Positions 34,918 to 43,450 are shown, counted from the first letter of the stretch. The stretch is 64,000 nucleotides of DNA from Candidatus Vicinibacter affinis (GCA_016714365.1 JADJNH010000007.1:682001-746000), one strand, 5' to 3'. Notes: generated from the sequence alone by a model not told the origin. Numbers and translations: made by a program.

Positions 34918-35448
34918 TCATACCAGAGGGTATTTTGTTCTATACACAATTTTTGTCTTTGAAATTTTGTCATAAATACTACTTTCTCCTTTACTAATTA
35001 ATATGGTAACAAAATATCCAAGTACAAATACTTGAGGGAGAATTAAAATAACCCAAGTCCAAAGTGGAGTTTCAATTCCATTTGAAGTATAATATATTGT
35101 CCAATGAATTCCTGTGTGAGCAAGTTCCCAAGGAAGGAATTTCAGAATATTTCTTAGCAAGATATTCTTGGCTGATTTATTTTGGTCTGTCAGTACGATT
35201 AACTTTTGTAGTTTTTTACCAACTGTCCCTCTCCAGCTACTTTTTTCTGTTAAATACGAATATGTAACTACTGGGAATGTTAGTGTCAAAAAACCAATCA
35301 ACTGTCCAATAATTGGATTATTACCAGGTTTCCATACGAAAATAGAGAAAAATAAATTTGCAACTAAGAAAAGTAATGTCGCATATCCGGCTATAATTCC
35401 ATAGTCTATAATACATGCTAAAATTCTATGTTTGAGAGTTTTTGTCAT
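34918..35448 (-). CDS. RDD family membrane protein, copy 1
   Basis: A 176-residue membrane protein with three or four helices. It opens KHRILACIIDYGIIAGYATL, matching the R and D positions of the RDD family, and has the family's central loop GTVGKKLQKLIVLTDQNKSA. RDD proteins are poorly characterised; some may transport ions. Cassette tags match (GTTAGCAGCA and TGCTGCTAAC). The copy at 44352 differs at two residues (EK to DI before SSWRG). Confidence 0.82.
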   Translation of the reverse strand: MTKTLKHRILACIIDYGIIAGYATLLFLVANLFFSIFVWKPGNNPIIGQLIGFLTLTFPVVTYSYLTEKSSWRGTVGKKLQKLIVLTDQNKSAKNILLRNILKFLPWELAHTGIHWTIYYTSNGIETPLWTWVILILPQVFVLGYFVTILISKGESSIYDKISKTKIVYRTKYPLV

Positions 35449-35453
35449 ATAAT

Positions 35454-35596
35454 TGCTGCTAACGTTCTGCCGCTAAAAGCTGGCAGGGGAATCAAAAGTA
35501 GTTAGTTTGGATTAAGAACCAAAAGATGAAGAAAGAAAAGACGATTGAAAAGCTACTCAGACCTGCTTGCTTTTAGCGGCTGTTATGCACAGTGCC
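35454..35596 (-). repeat. attC site 30
   Basis: Left core TGCTGCTAACG, right core GCTGTTATGCACAG. Arms TGCCGCTAAAAGCTGGCAGG and CCTGCTTGCTTTTAGCGGC pair. It ends the 35625 cassette. Confidence 0.82.
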
Positions 35597-35624
35597 TTAC
35601 ACATTGAGATGTCTTTTTTGAGAT

Positions 35625-35993
35625 TTATTTTCTCCGCTTCATGATAAAAATTACACCAGAGGTTCCTCCAGATCCAGTTCCTTGAAAGCTACTGCCTTCT
35701 TCTAAAGTAAGTGTCTCCACTAATTCATATTCATTTTCAACCATGTAGTTTAAAATGGCCGCATACGACTTTCTATTAGTTAACACATCTGAATATTCTT
35801 CCCTTAATTTTATTTGTTCGGGAGAGTCGCCAAGGTCAACAATTATTTTGAGTTTTTTGGAAAACAACTTACCAGAAACAGAGATATAGGCATATGAAAA
35901 TGCCTGACCTTTCTCTTTATCCGTCTGATTAACTTGCGAGAAGGCTGTAAAACTAATTGCGGTGATTAACGCAAGTAATAGAAATTTTTTCAT
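35625..35993 (-). CDS. Small secreted protein of unknown function
   Basis: About 122 residues with signal peptide MKKFLLLALITAISFTAFSQ. The mature part (FSYAYISVSGKLFSKKLKII, then a helical segment and GSSFQGTGSGGTSGVIFIMK) has the size and pattern of small periplasmic beta-alpha proteins, with no recognised motif. A longer frame extends through the attC to 36149 and is rejected because the signal peptide begins at 35993. Cassette tags match at 14 of 15 bases. Confidence 0.75.
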   Translation of the reverse strand: MKKFLLLALITAISFTAFSQVNQTDKEKGQAFSYAYISVSGKLFSKKLKIIVDLGDSPEQIKLREEYSDVLTNRKSYAAILNYMVENEYELVETLTLEEGSSFQGTGSGGTSGVIFIMKRRK

Positions 35994-36022
35994 GTCAAAT
36001 ATCATTTTTGGTTGTCTTTCTA

Positions 36023-36167
36023 GGCATTGTGCATAACGGTTTGGGGCTTTGCGCAGTGGGGGATTTTGGAAAACTAAATTGTCTGCCAGCACGAATTTAC
36101 AATAAAAGCACATAATTTCAATGAACAATGTTAGCCCCCATTGCGCCATTCGTGTGTTAGCAGAGGT
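36023..36167 (-). repeat. attC site 31
   Basis: Left core TTGTGCATAACGG, right core GTGTTAGCAGAGG. Arms TTTGCGCAGTGGGGG and CCCCCATTGCGCCA pair. It ends the DUF6624 cassette. Confidence 0.8.
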
Positions 36168-36169
36168 TT

Positions 36170-37150
36170 TTATTTCCGTTTCGTCTTTTCTTCAAGTTTT
36201 GGTAAGTCCATTTTATATTGTTCAACGTCCCACTTTATTTGCCAACGACTTACATAATCTGATAAAGGTCCAAGTCCAACTTCGGCTCTTCGCTTGTCGA
36301 CATTGTCAGGGTCTTCTAATGGTGAAACATAATAAATCTTTGTTTCGGGGTCACGCCCAATTTGACTTCCATAAATTTGTCGTTTCCCTTGTCCTAAAGC
36401 AACTCTGTCTTCGAGAAGTGCCAAACTACTACCTTGTGCTTTACTATTTTTTACTGCTTCTCTCATCATTGGTAAATACTTTTCTTGTGTTGATTGGTCA
36501 GAATGTTGGATTACAAGAAACAAAGTTGAGTTTCCTTGTCCACCAACAACGTCTGCACCCAACCAACCATATTTGTCAAGTATAGATTTTACTTTTATTA
36601 AATTTATAGAATCCTTTTCGTTTATGATTTTCCAATGGTCTTTCATTTCTTTTGATTCCCAACCATATTTTTTTTCTATTCCATCAATTTGTTTTCTATA
36701 TGTTTGGTCTTCAATATAAATACTGTCAAGTATTGCAACTAAAGGTTTGTTCAAGCTGACTTCTGCCTTGTCTTTGTTTTGCTTAATTTTTTCAATTAAA
36801 GGTTTCCAGCGATTGTCGTTGTGTAATGAGTTTAGGTCTGGGTCGGTTGTTATGTGTCCGTAATTGGTGTAATTTGATTTGGTCGCAATTCTGTCAAGTT
36901 GAAAAAAGGCACTGTCTGGAACAGCTGCCAATGCCCAAGAGCAAGCAGCATTATATCTATCGTTTGACAATCCTTTCCAACCATTTGCTTTAAATGCGTC
37001 AGAGTATTTGTTTGCCGAACTCCTAAAATCTTTTGCGTTGTAAAGTGAGTCCGCTTTTTTTACAAGGTCAAAATATTCTTGCGGAATGTTCTGCCCAAAA
37101 GTCAAAAGTGTCGATAAGAAAAATGCTAAAATTAATGCTTTCTGTTTCAT
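36170..37150 (-). CDS. DUF6624 domain protein with TPR-like N-terminus, exported
   Basis: A 326-residue protein with signal peptide residues 1-19 (ending TFGQ). Residues about 25-115 form TPR-like helices (YFDLVKKADSLYNAKDFRSS). The C-terminal part contains KYGWLGADVVGGQGNSTLFL followed by VIQHSD and RQIYGSQIGRD, which mark the DUF6624 domain of Bacteroidota. Its role is unknown. Cassette tags match (GTTAGCAGAG and CTCTGCTAAC). Confidence 0.82.
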   Translation of the reverse strand: MKQKALILAFFLSTLLTFGQNIPQEYFDLVKKADSLYNAKDFRSSANKYSDAFKANGWKGLSNDRYNAACSWALAAVPDSAFFQLDRIATKSNYTNYGHITTDPDLNSLHNDNRWKPLIEKIKQNKDKAEVSLNKPLVAILDSIYIEDQTYRKQIDGIEKKYGWESKEMKDHWKIINEKDSINLIKVKSILDKYGWLGADVVGGQGNSTLFLVIQHSDQSTQEKYLPMMREAVKNSKAQGSSLALLEDRVALGQGKRQIYGSQIGRDPETKIYYVSPLEDPDNVDKRRAEVGLGPLSDYVSRWQIKWDVEQYKMDLPKLEEKTKRK

Positions 37151-37180
37151 AAATTTAATGTTACGTTGTCTGTTTAAAAT

Positions 37181-37320
37181 CTCTGCTAACGTTTTGCAGA
37201 TTTGCGATGGGCGGGACTTTTACCACTAATGTTTATGCGGGGCACAAAACTTTCGGCTATCACAAAACTGTCTGCGGAGCACGAAACCCCGCCTATTGCA
37301 AATGTGCTGTTAGCGGCTGC
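37181..37320 (-). repeat. attC site 32
   Basis: Left core CTCTGCTAACG, right core GCTGTTAGCGGCTG. Arms CAGATTTGCGATGGGCGGGA and CCCGCCTATTGCAAATGTGC pair. It ends the serine hydrolase cassette at 37368. Confidence 0.82.
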
Positions 37321-37367
37321 TCTACTTCTCTGTATGAAAGTCGGTTGTTTCATGTTTTGCACTTTCT

Positions 37368-38516
37368 TTAATTTTTCCACTCGCCTCTAAATAAACTGAT
37401 AATGTCAAACGGAATTTTATTCCAAACTATTTGCTCTGCATACATTCCATTACTTAAAACAGTTATTCCAAAGTTGTGTTCTGGAAAAACCATTAGTGTC
37501 GTTGAAAAACCAGGATTACCTCCAACGTGCCAATAATATTTTCCTAAGTCTTCAGAATTAGTAATCCACCAACCAAGTCCAATTGATACATTTTTGTTTT
37601 GAGGAGCAACATTTCTTGGAGTCCACATATTTTGCAAAGTGCTGTTCTGCAGAACACCATTGGATGTGATGGGATTATTGTAAATGTTCAAATTGTGCAT
37701 TATCCAGTTACACAAGTCAATGGAGCATGAATTTAAATTAGCACTTGGAGAATGCTCGACATTTTCGGAATACATACCCCCAACTTTAACAACCTTTCCT
37801 TTTAGAATATGAGGGGAACTTCTTCTGTCAATTGGAATTACAGTGTAGTCAAAAAAACTAGATGGCATATTAGCCTTTTCTAAAATACTGTCCGTTATAT
37901 AATCTTGGTATTGTATGCCAGAAATTTTTTGAACCAAATAACCTAAGATGTCATAAGCAGAATTGCTATAAGTTTCTGTTGCATTAAATTTTGTCCCCGG
38001 AGCAAAGTCAAGAATTTTGTTGTCTAAACTGTAAACCAATTTTCGGAGGGAACTACTATCGTTTGGTGAATGGTTTAACTCCATATCCCAATGTAACCCA
38101 GAAGTATGGGTAAGCAAGTGTTCTATTGTAATGTCTTTGTATCGTTTGTCTTTCATTTTAAAGTCCGGTAAATAGAAAATTAGTTTTTTACTTATATCTA
38201 TTTTACCCTGCTCGGACAGTTGCATAATTGCAGTTGCCGTAAAGAGTTTTGTAACAGAGCAGGTGAGGAAATTTGTCAAGCTGTCTATTGCCTTTACTTT
38301 GTTGATTTCGGCTGTGCCGTAACCTTTTGTCAGATAAATTTTGCCGTCCTTAACAATGCCAATAGAAACACCAACCATTTTATTAGTAGTCATGTAAGCG
38401 GTCACGATACTGTCAATTTTGTTTATAGCAATTGTCTGTGTAATTTGTCCGATTGAGGAAAGGAAGAAAAGTGATGGTGCTAAAATTGTCAGTATAGATT
38501 TTGTCATTTTGTTCAT
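37368..38516 (-). CDS. Beta-lactamase-family serine hydrolase
   Basis: About 382 residues with signal peptide ending SIGQ. Catalytic motifs: SVTK (S87, K90), YSN in ETYSNSAYDILG, and HVGGNPG as the HxG motif. The length is that of a single-domain class C-like serine hydrolase. A further upstream in-frame start at 38549 is possible, but MNKMTKS directly precedes the hydrophobic signal. Cassette tags match (GTTAGCGGC and GCCGCTAAC, extending to CTC/GAG). Confidence 0.87.
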   Translation of the reverse strand: MNKMTKSILTILAPSLFFLSSIGQITQTIAINKIDSIVTAYMTTNKMVGVSIGIVKDGKIYLTKGYGTAEINKVKAIDSLTNFLTCSVTKLFTATAIMQLSEQGKIDISKKLIFYLPDFKMKDKRYKDITIEHLLTHTSGLHWDMELNHSPNDSSSLRKLVYSLDNKILDFAPGTKFNATETYSNSAYDILGYLVQKISGIQYQDYITDSILEKANMPSSFFDYTVIPIDRRSSPHILKGKVVKVGGMYSENVEHSPSANLNSCSIDLCNWIMHNLNIYNNPITSNGVLQNSTLQNMWTPRNVAPQNKNVSIGLGWWITNSEDLGKYYWHVGGNPGFSTTLMVFPEHNFGITVLSNGMYAEQIVWNKIPFDIISLFRGEWKN

Positions 38517-38555
38517 TTCTTGTCTGTCGGTTGATGTTTGCACTGTCACGCTAAA

Positions 38556-38718
38556 GAGTTGCCGCTAACGGTTTCGGGCTTGGCGAAGGTGGCGATTTTC
38601 ACCACAAACCTGCCTGCCGGCATGCAGGTGTTGATGCGGAGAAACAAACTTTGATTAACCACAAATGTGTCTGCTGAGCACTGAACCGCCACTTTTGCCA
38701 AACCTGTGTTAGCGTTCC
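38556..38718 (-). repeat. attC site 33 with GC-rich palindrome insert
   Basis: Left core TTGCCGCTAACGG, right core GTGTTAGCGTTCCC. It carries CCTGCCTGCCGGCATGCAGG. The stop codon TAA of the GNAT gene lies in the right core. Confidence 0.82.
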
Positions 38719-39227
38719 CTTTTTAATTCCCATCGCCAAATTAATCCATCTTCAGGATCAAATATTTCCGATACTTTGTCAAATCCTAACCTTTTTAAAA
38801 TATTTGTCGAAGCGTTTTCTGAAGGTAATGTATGGGCAATTATCATTTTCACATTGTCAAACTTAAATGCATTTGATACAAGTCCTTTCGCTATTTCTGT
38901 ACCAAGTCCTTTTTGCCTATATTCTGAAATTACTTCATAACCAATTTCTACATTTCCTACTGATGTAGGGATGCCCTTATAGCCACAGCTTCCAATTAGT
39001 CTTTTATCGTCTTTATGAATTGGAAAATATGTCCACCACCCATTCTCGTATTCATTTTGAGATATCTTTGTCAAAGAATATTCTATGGGTGCTAAGCCAA
39101 ATTCTGTCCACGGTTCGCTAACTGAAGCATTTAAGTTGTTTGAAAGAAAGGCTGCTCCCCTTATTGCACTGGCCAATATTTTTTTATTGCCCGAAATAAG
39201 TATTAAATTTTTTGTCTCAATCTTCAT
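38709..39227 (-). CDS. GNAT family N-acetyltransferase
   Basis: A 172-residue acetyltransferase of the RimJ/RimL type. The acetyl-CoA pyrophosphate loop appears as YRQKGLGTEIAKGLV, preceded by VEIGYEVISE and followed by NASTNILKRLGFDKVSE. The substrate is unknown (ribosomal protein N-termini, antibiotics or amino acids in relatives). Its last codons read GAACGCTAA, so the stop is supplied by the attC core itself. The length is complete for the family. Confidence 0.87.
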   Translation of the reverse strand: MKIETKNLILISGNKKILASAIRGAAFLSNNLNASVSEPWTEFGLAPIEYSLTKISQNEYENGWWTYFPIHKDDKRLIGSCGYKGIPTSVGNVEIGYEVISEYRQKGLGTEIAKGLVSNAFKFDNVKMIIAHTLPSENASTNILKRLGFDKVSEIFDPEDGLIWRWELKRER

Positions 39228-39260
39228 AAAAATTATGCAGCTTGTTTTATTTGTCCAGCC

Positions 39261-39400
39261 TGACCGCTAACGGCCAGGTACTTGTGACGTGCCGCCACTA
39301 GTACGGAAGCCAAAAGCAAGAGATAGTTTTTTCATTTGAAGCAAAAAGTGAAAATCTTAGATTCTTGGCGGCATGATCGCAAGTACAGTGTTAGTAGCCG
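39261..39400 (-). repeat. attC site 34
   Basis: Left core TGACCGCTAACGG, right core GTGTTAGTAGCCG. Arms CCAGGTACTTGTGACGTGCC and GGCGGCATGATCGCAAGTAC pair. It belongs to the HigBA cassette and is duplicated at 49065. Confidence 0.83.
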
Positions 39401-39422
39401 CAATATACCTTTCACAATTTAT

Positions 39423-39779
39423 TTAGTAAGGTTTTATCAATACTTCGCTTGGAATATTTAGAGTTTCAGTAAGCTTTCTAATCATTTCTAAAGCTAGCTT
39501 TCGCTTTTTATTCAAGATTTCACTCGCCCTACTTTTTTGCCCAACAATTTTTGCAAGCTCATTTTGATCCATTCCCATTTGTTCCATTCTGAACTTAATG
39601 GCTTCAATAGGTTCAGGAGAATCAATAGGAAAATTTTCTCTTTCATAGTTATCTACTAATATGCTTAATATTTCTAGTTCATTTCCAGTAAGCGAACCTT
39701 TTTTAGAATCGAATATTTCGTCAATTCTTTTCATTGCACTTTGATAATCTTTCTTTGTATGGATTGGATTTATTTTCAT
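39423..39779 (-). CDS. higA: HigA-type antitoxin
   Basis: About 118 residues. An N-terminal toxin-binding region (MKINPIHTKKDYQSAMKRID) is followed by the helix-turn-helix DQNELAKIVGQKSRASEILN. This is the COG5499 type of HTH antitoxin paired with HigB toxins. It follows the toxin gene by one base, the usual HigBA order. A longer frame to 39827 overlaps the toxin and is not preferred. The antitoxin probably binds the TTCCCAAAATGGGAA palindrome in front of the toxin gene. Confidence 0.88.
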   Translation of the reverse strand: MKINPIHTKKDYQSAMKRIDEIFDSKKGSLTGNELEILSILVDNYERENFPIDSPEPIEAIKFRMEQMGMDQNELAKIVGQKSRASEILNKKRKLALEMIRKLTETLNIPSEVLIKPY

Positions 39780-39780
39780 A

Positions 39781-40074
39781 TTAAAATTTTGTAACATCAA
39801 TTTTATCATATTGCTTATGCGTTCCAATAAACCTGATATAAGTTAATTGATACTCAATATTTATCCGGACAAGCAACCTATAGTTATTTCCTTTGATATT
39901 GAATACAGCTCTATTATAAGAAATAATGCTCATGCTTGGAAATTGCTTTTTGAGTTCATTCATATTCTTCCATCTCTTTGCATATATCTCTCTGTACCAA
40001 GACTTTAGAGGCTGTTCGCTATCTGGATATTTAGTCCAAAAATCCTTTAACGCCTTTCTCGCAATGACTCGCAA
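39781..40074 (-). CDS. higB: HigB-type toxin (RelE superfamily mRNA interferase)
   Basis: A 97-residue basic protein matching the HigB_toxin family: RVIARKALKDFWTKYPDSEQ, RWKNMNELKKQFPS, RAVFNIKGNNYRLLVRINIE and IRFIGTHKQYDKID. Such toxins cleave mRNA at the ribosome. The start codon appears to be TTG. The upstream region has a palindromic operator and a -7 element (TAAATTCG here, TAAATTTG in copy 2), so the cassette carries its own promoter. The cassette tags match perfectly (GTTAGTAGCC and GGCTACTAAC). Confidence 0.88.
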   Translation of the reverse strand: MRVIARKALKDFWTKYPDSEQPLKSWYREIYAKRWKNMNELKKQFPSMSIISYNRAVFNIKGNNYRLLVRINIEYQLTYIRFIGTHKQYDKIDVTKF

Positions 40075-40103
40075 ATTAAATCTTTATGCGAATTTACAAA
40101 ATG

Positions 40104-40118
40104 TTCCCAAAATGGGAA
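40104..40118. promoter_or_regulatory. HigBA operator palindrome, copy 1
   Basis: Palindrome TTCCCAAAATGGGAA overlaps the expected -33 and spacer region of the higBA promoter. The -7 element here is TAAATTCG, one base off consensus. Confidence 0.6.
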
Positions 40119-40138
40119 ATTAAATTTTGGTTCTGATA

Positions 40139-40278
40139 TGGCTACTAACGTTTTCGGGCTTGGCGTTGTGGCGGAATTATAGCACAAAAGCTCAATAGAA
40201 TCCATGATGTTGAGCCTTGCAGAAATGTTTCATAGAAGCACTTCAGCCGCCATATTGCCAAACCGATGTTATGTGCCG
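40139..40278 (-). repeat. attC site 35
   Basis: Left core GGCTACTAACG, right core GATGTTATGTGCCG. Arms CGGGCTTGGCGTTGTGGCGG and CCGCCATATTGCCAAACCG pair. It ends the TolB-like cassette. Confidence 0.82.
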
Positions 40279-40283
40279 ATTTT

Positions 40284-41204
40284 CTATTGGTCAAAATAGG
40301 TGTCGTTGAACAGTACGTTCAACTGACTCGCGTTAACTAGTTCTTTCTTGATTTTGCTTTTCATATCAAACAGCAATAGATTGGCTTCTGCATCTAAATA
40401 TACTATTTTTTTTATCGCTGCATTATATTTGAATTGGGTTGTGCTTATTCCTTCAACTCTTTGCTTGTGGCTTCCATCTATTCTCATCGTCATTAGGTTG
40501 TCAGGGGATTGATTGTAGATTATTGTCTTTTTGTTCAGCCAAAAAGGAGAAAAATTATGTGTCATTGTATCATTCGTGAGGTTGGTATGAAAACTTCCAT
40601 TTTTATCTGTCAAATAGATTTGATCGCGTTTATCACCCTTCTCGGAAGTATAGACTACCTTCTCATTCGAGGTATTCCAAGTTGGACTATAACGTTTGAA
40701 ACCGCTATTTTCTGTAATCTGCTTTATCGTTTTGGTTGGAATATTGTAAGTACAGATTTCAACTTTAGCCTTTGCTCCTCTGCCTGTTTGAATATTATAA
40801 ATTAGATTCTTGCTATCAGGTGACCAATTGACAGCATACTTCCTAAGTGTATCACCAACTAAAAGTATGTCTTTTTTTGTGGAAAAATTATAAAGATAAA
40901 TCTGGTCTTTATCAATAACTCGTTTGATGTAAGCAACCAAATTTCCATCTGGAGACACTGCTAATCCTCCACCATCAATCGGCAATAACGCTATAGTTTC
41001 GGATTTGATGTCAAATATAAATTTCTTTAGTCCCGGAGGTGTTTTTTCAGTCTTGTCAATTTTTACGACATTCAAAATGATGAACATTCCATTGGGCATC
41101 CAAGTGAAAGCCGTAATTCTTTTCTCGAATAATGAATCCTTCTCTTGGGCAAAAAGGAAGTTGCCAATAAAGAAAAATACTATAAAACTTGATATTGTTT
41201 TCAT
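40284..41204 (-). CDS. TolB-like PD40 beta-propeller protein, exported
   Basis: A 306-residue protein with signal peptide ending FAQ (residues 1-20). Repeats of the PD40/TolB type are visible: SPDGNLVAYIKRV, SPDSKNLIYNIQTG, NTSNEKVVYTSEKG, NKKTIIYNQSPD and AAIKKIVYLDAEAN. It probably forms a six-bladed propeller used for protein binding in the periplasm; no peptidase domain follows. Cassette tags match (GTTATGTGCC and GGAACATAAC with one mismatch). Confidence 0.82.
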   Translation of the reverse strand: MKTISSFIVFFFIGNFLFAQEKDSLFEKRITAFTWMPNGMFIILNVVKIDKTEKTPPGLKKFIFDIKSETIALLPIDGGGLAVSPDGNLVAYIKRVIDKDQIYLYNFSTKKDILLVGDTLRKYAVNWSPDSKNLIYNIQTGRGAKAKVEICTYNIPTKTIKQITENSGFKRYSPTWNTSNEKVVYTSEKGDKRDQIYLTDKNGSFHTNLTNDTMTHNFSPFWLNKKTIIYNQSPDNLMTMRIDGSHKQRVEGISTTQFKYNAAIKKIVYLDAEANLLLFDMKSKIKKELVNASQLNVLFNDTYFDQ

Positions 41205-41228
41205 GAATTAAATTTTACGTCTCTTAAA

Positions 41229-41370
41229 TTGGAACATAACGTTTTGCAGATTGTCGATGGGCGGGCTTTTCAGCACAAAAGTTTGTTCGGAGAACTGAAC
41301 TTTCGGCTACCACAAAACTGTCAAGCGGAGACGAAACCCCGCCTATTGCCAATGTGCTGTTAGCTGTAGT
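41229..41370 (-). repeat. attC site 36
   Basis: Left core GGAACATAACG, right core GCTGTTAGCTGTAG. Interior close to site 32 (CAGATTGTCGATGGGCGGG). It ends the CPBP pseudogene cassette. Confidence 0.82.
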
Positions 41371-42085
41371 GTTTTTCTGTCCCGTTGGTTTCATTTTTCC
41401 AAGTTTTATCTATGATAAACATTGCTACAAAAATAATTGTCAAGTCAATTACAAAGGTTTTTGTCCAGTTAGTGTTACTACCAATATTCATAATTGAGTG
41501 AATTCCGGCTGTTGTTAAAAATGATTTTGTTGCTTCTACAAACTTTGAAATTAAAAATGAACCGCCAACTATCATTACAAAGAGGCTAAGAGGATCTATA
41601 TTATGTCCAAATGGGATATGCCAAAACCACCAAAGCAGTCCAAGCTATATATAATTCTTAAAGCGTCCTAAGGGTCTTAAAGCATTAATTAAATACCCTC
41701 TCCAAAATATTTCTTCTGTCAAAGCATAAATTAGAAAAATAAGCGATATTAAGAACCCAAATAAATTTGGGTTTATGTTATTGTCATTTTGAAGTCCAGA
41801 AATTGTAAAAACTAACATTGGAACTAAAGAAATAATAATGTTCTTGTTTCTGTGATGTCCAAGGAATGTAACTTCTTTAACAATTGTCTTGTCAAGTTTC
41901 AGTGCCAATAATCCTACAAATAATGTTGCAAGTCCAGCTGGTAGAAAAGTACTTTTATAAAATATAGTTCCTTCTGTCAACCTATGATGTAAGTCTTCGG
42001 TCAAGAAAGCGTTGAATGGAAATGCAAGAATTATTGCAAGTCCATAAAAACTTAAAACGTATTTCCAATTTATTTTTCCTGTCAT
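41360..42085 (-). pseudogene. CPBP family intramembrane protease pseudogene
   Basis: This is the damaged twin of the intact CPBP gene at 48310-49035. Translation from MTGKINWKYVLSFYGLAIIL proceeds through EEIFWRGYLINALRPLGRFK and stops at a TAG where the twin has a leucine codon (NYI-stop against NYVLLG). The frame continues after it as LGLLWWFWHIPFG and MIVGGSFLISKFVEATKSFL. The catalytic EExxxR motif is before the stop, and the second histidine motif is after it, so the product should be inactive. Cassette tags remain intact (GTTAGCTGTA and TTACAGCTAAC). Confidence 0.85.
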
Positions 42086-42114
42086 AATTTTCGGTTTTGT
42101 GAGTTGTTGTCCAA

Positions 42115-42256
42115 CATTACAGCTAACGTTTTGCGGCTTGGCGAAGGTGGCGATTTTCACCACTAAACTTGATGCGGAGAATCAATGTTTGATTAATCAC
42201 AAAACTGTCTGCGGAGAACGGAACCGCCACTTTTACCAAACCCGTGTTAGCGGCTG
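42115..42256 (-). repeat. attC site 37
   Basis: Left core TTACAGCTAACG, right core GTGTTAGCGGCTG. Same family as site 27 but without the two GC-rich palindromes. Confidence 0.83.
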
Positions 42257-42268
42257 CTCTTTTTTCTT

Positions 42269-43315
42269 TCATTTAGGTATATATTTTTCAAAGGTGTCTC
42301 CGTTAAACTTAAATACTCCGTTGTCAGGTGTTCCAAGCCACAAGTTTCCTTGTTTGTCTTTATACATTGAAATCAAATTTACTTCTTTTTTGTCTTCTAT
42401 GACCTTATAGTTTGTAATAGTTTTTCCATCATATTTATATACACCTTGGCTCCAAGTTGTTAACCAAATATTTCCTTTGTTGTCTTCTACAATGTGGGAA
42501 TAATAAACGTATTTATCACCGTCAAATATTTTTTCGTTTCCAATACCTTCCGTTTTTCTGTATTGAAGTATGTCGCTTTTTGCTGTCTTCTCGTAATCGA
42601 AAATATACTTATGCCAAGTGTTACAAATCCAAAAACTGCCTTCCTTGTCTTCAAAAATAGAACGAATACCAAAAGTTCCGCCATTTGGTACATAGGTCAA
42701 ATCGTCTTCATACATCCATTTTACTGTTTGTCCATCAAAACGACAAGCTCCAAAAACAGAAGTGCCAAACCACATTGCACCTTTTCTGTCTTTATAAATG
42801 GAATACACTTCATAAGGACTAAAAAAAGAATTGATAATTCGTGGATAAATTTCATCGTGAAGATAGTGCTTGGGAAATTCCAAATTATATAAATATTTCC
42901 CATCATATCGATAAGCACCTTCATGTTTTTTGCCTAATATATTAAACCATAAATCATTTTCTTCTAATTTCCATTCTTTACTTTTGATTGGTTGCAAAGT
43001 AGTAAATGTCTTTCCGTCAAACTTGTTGATACCATCAAAAGTTGAAATAAATATATTCCCAAATTTGTCTTCTTGAATTTGTCTTATAGTGTCGTTGGCA
43101 AGTCCATCTTTTGTTGTGAAATTGACTATCGTTTTTCCGTCATAACGATACACACCTTCGCCATTACTACTAAACCAATAGTTGTTTTTTGTGTCTTGAA
43201 AAATATACCATAAATGTTTGCTAAGTTTATTTACAGATTTTCCAATAGTCTTTTGTCCGTTACACGAAGTGAATAATGTAAGTAATGTAAAAAATAAAAT
43301 TAAGTTCTTCTTCAT
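42269..43315 (-). CDS. Two-component regulator propeller lipoprotein, copy 2
   Basis: Second copy of the gene at 32835-33881, with one visible difference in the signal peptide (LILFFTLL here, LILFLTLL there). Lipobox FTSC and about seven Reg_prop repeats are unchanged. The ATG at 43315 is preferred over the upstream TTG. Two near-identical exported propellers in one array point to recent block duplication. Confidence 0.85.
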   Translation of the reverse strand: MKKNLILFFTLLTLFTSCNGQKTIGKSVNKLSKHLWYIFQDTKNNYWFSSNGEGVYRYDGKTIVNFTTKDGLANDTIRQIQEDKFGNIFISTFDGINKFDGKTFTTLQPIKSKEWKLEENDLWFNILGKKHEGAYRYDGKYLYNLEFPKHYLHDEIYPRIINSFFSPYEVYSIYKDRKGAMWFGTSVFGACRFDGQTVKWMYEDDLTYVPNGGTFGIRSIFEDKEGSFWICNTWHKYIFDYEKTAKSDILQYRKTEGIGNEKIFDGDKYVYYSHIVEDNKGNIWLTTWSQGVYKYDGKTITNYKVIEDKKEVNLISMYKDKQGNLWLGTPDNGVFKFNGDTFEKYIPK

Positions 43316-43351
43316 TGTCTGATTATTCAATGTTTACGGTGTCTCGGTAGA

Positions 43352-43424
43352 GTTGCCACCAACGTTAAGTATATGTGGAGTGCGACCGTTTGGGGAGCAT
43401 TATCGCATATACATTGTTGTGCTC
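43352..43424 (-). repeat. attC site 38, short form
   Basis: Copy of site 28: left core TTGCCACCAACG, right core CATTGTTGTGCTC, about 70 bp. Confidence 0.78.
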
Positions 43425-43450
43425 TCGTTATTTTTCTTAAAACTTTATCA

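Larger units (their letters stand above)
32756..35466 (-). repeat. Three-cassette block, copy 1
   Basis: About 2.7 kb nearly identical to 42190-44900 (offset 9434). It holds a propeller lipoprotein, a DUF6090 protein and an RDD protein with their attC sites. Few substitutions are visible, including one in the propeller signal peptide and two near residue 67 of the RDD protein. The right border falls exactly on TAACGTT of an attC core. Confidence 0.92.
39265..40152 (-). repeat. HigBA cassette unit, copy 1
   Basis: The unit attC plus HigBA is repeated at 49073-49958. Identity begins at CTAACGG on the left and ends at CTACTAACGTTTT on the right, so both borders fall on attC cores. Confidence 0.9.

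Noticed and set aside
35625..36149. Longer start for the small secreted protein
   Set aside because: The extra N-terminus is translated attC sequence; the signal peptide begins at 35993.
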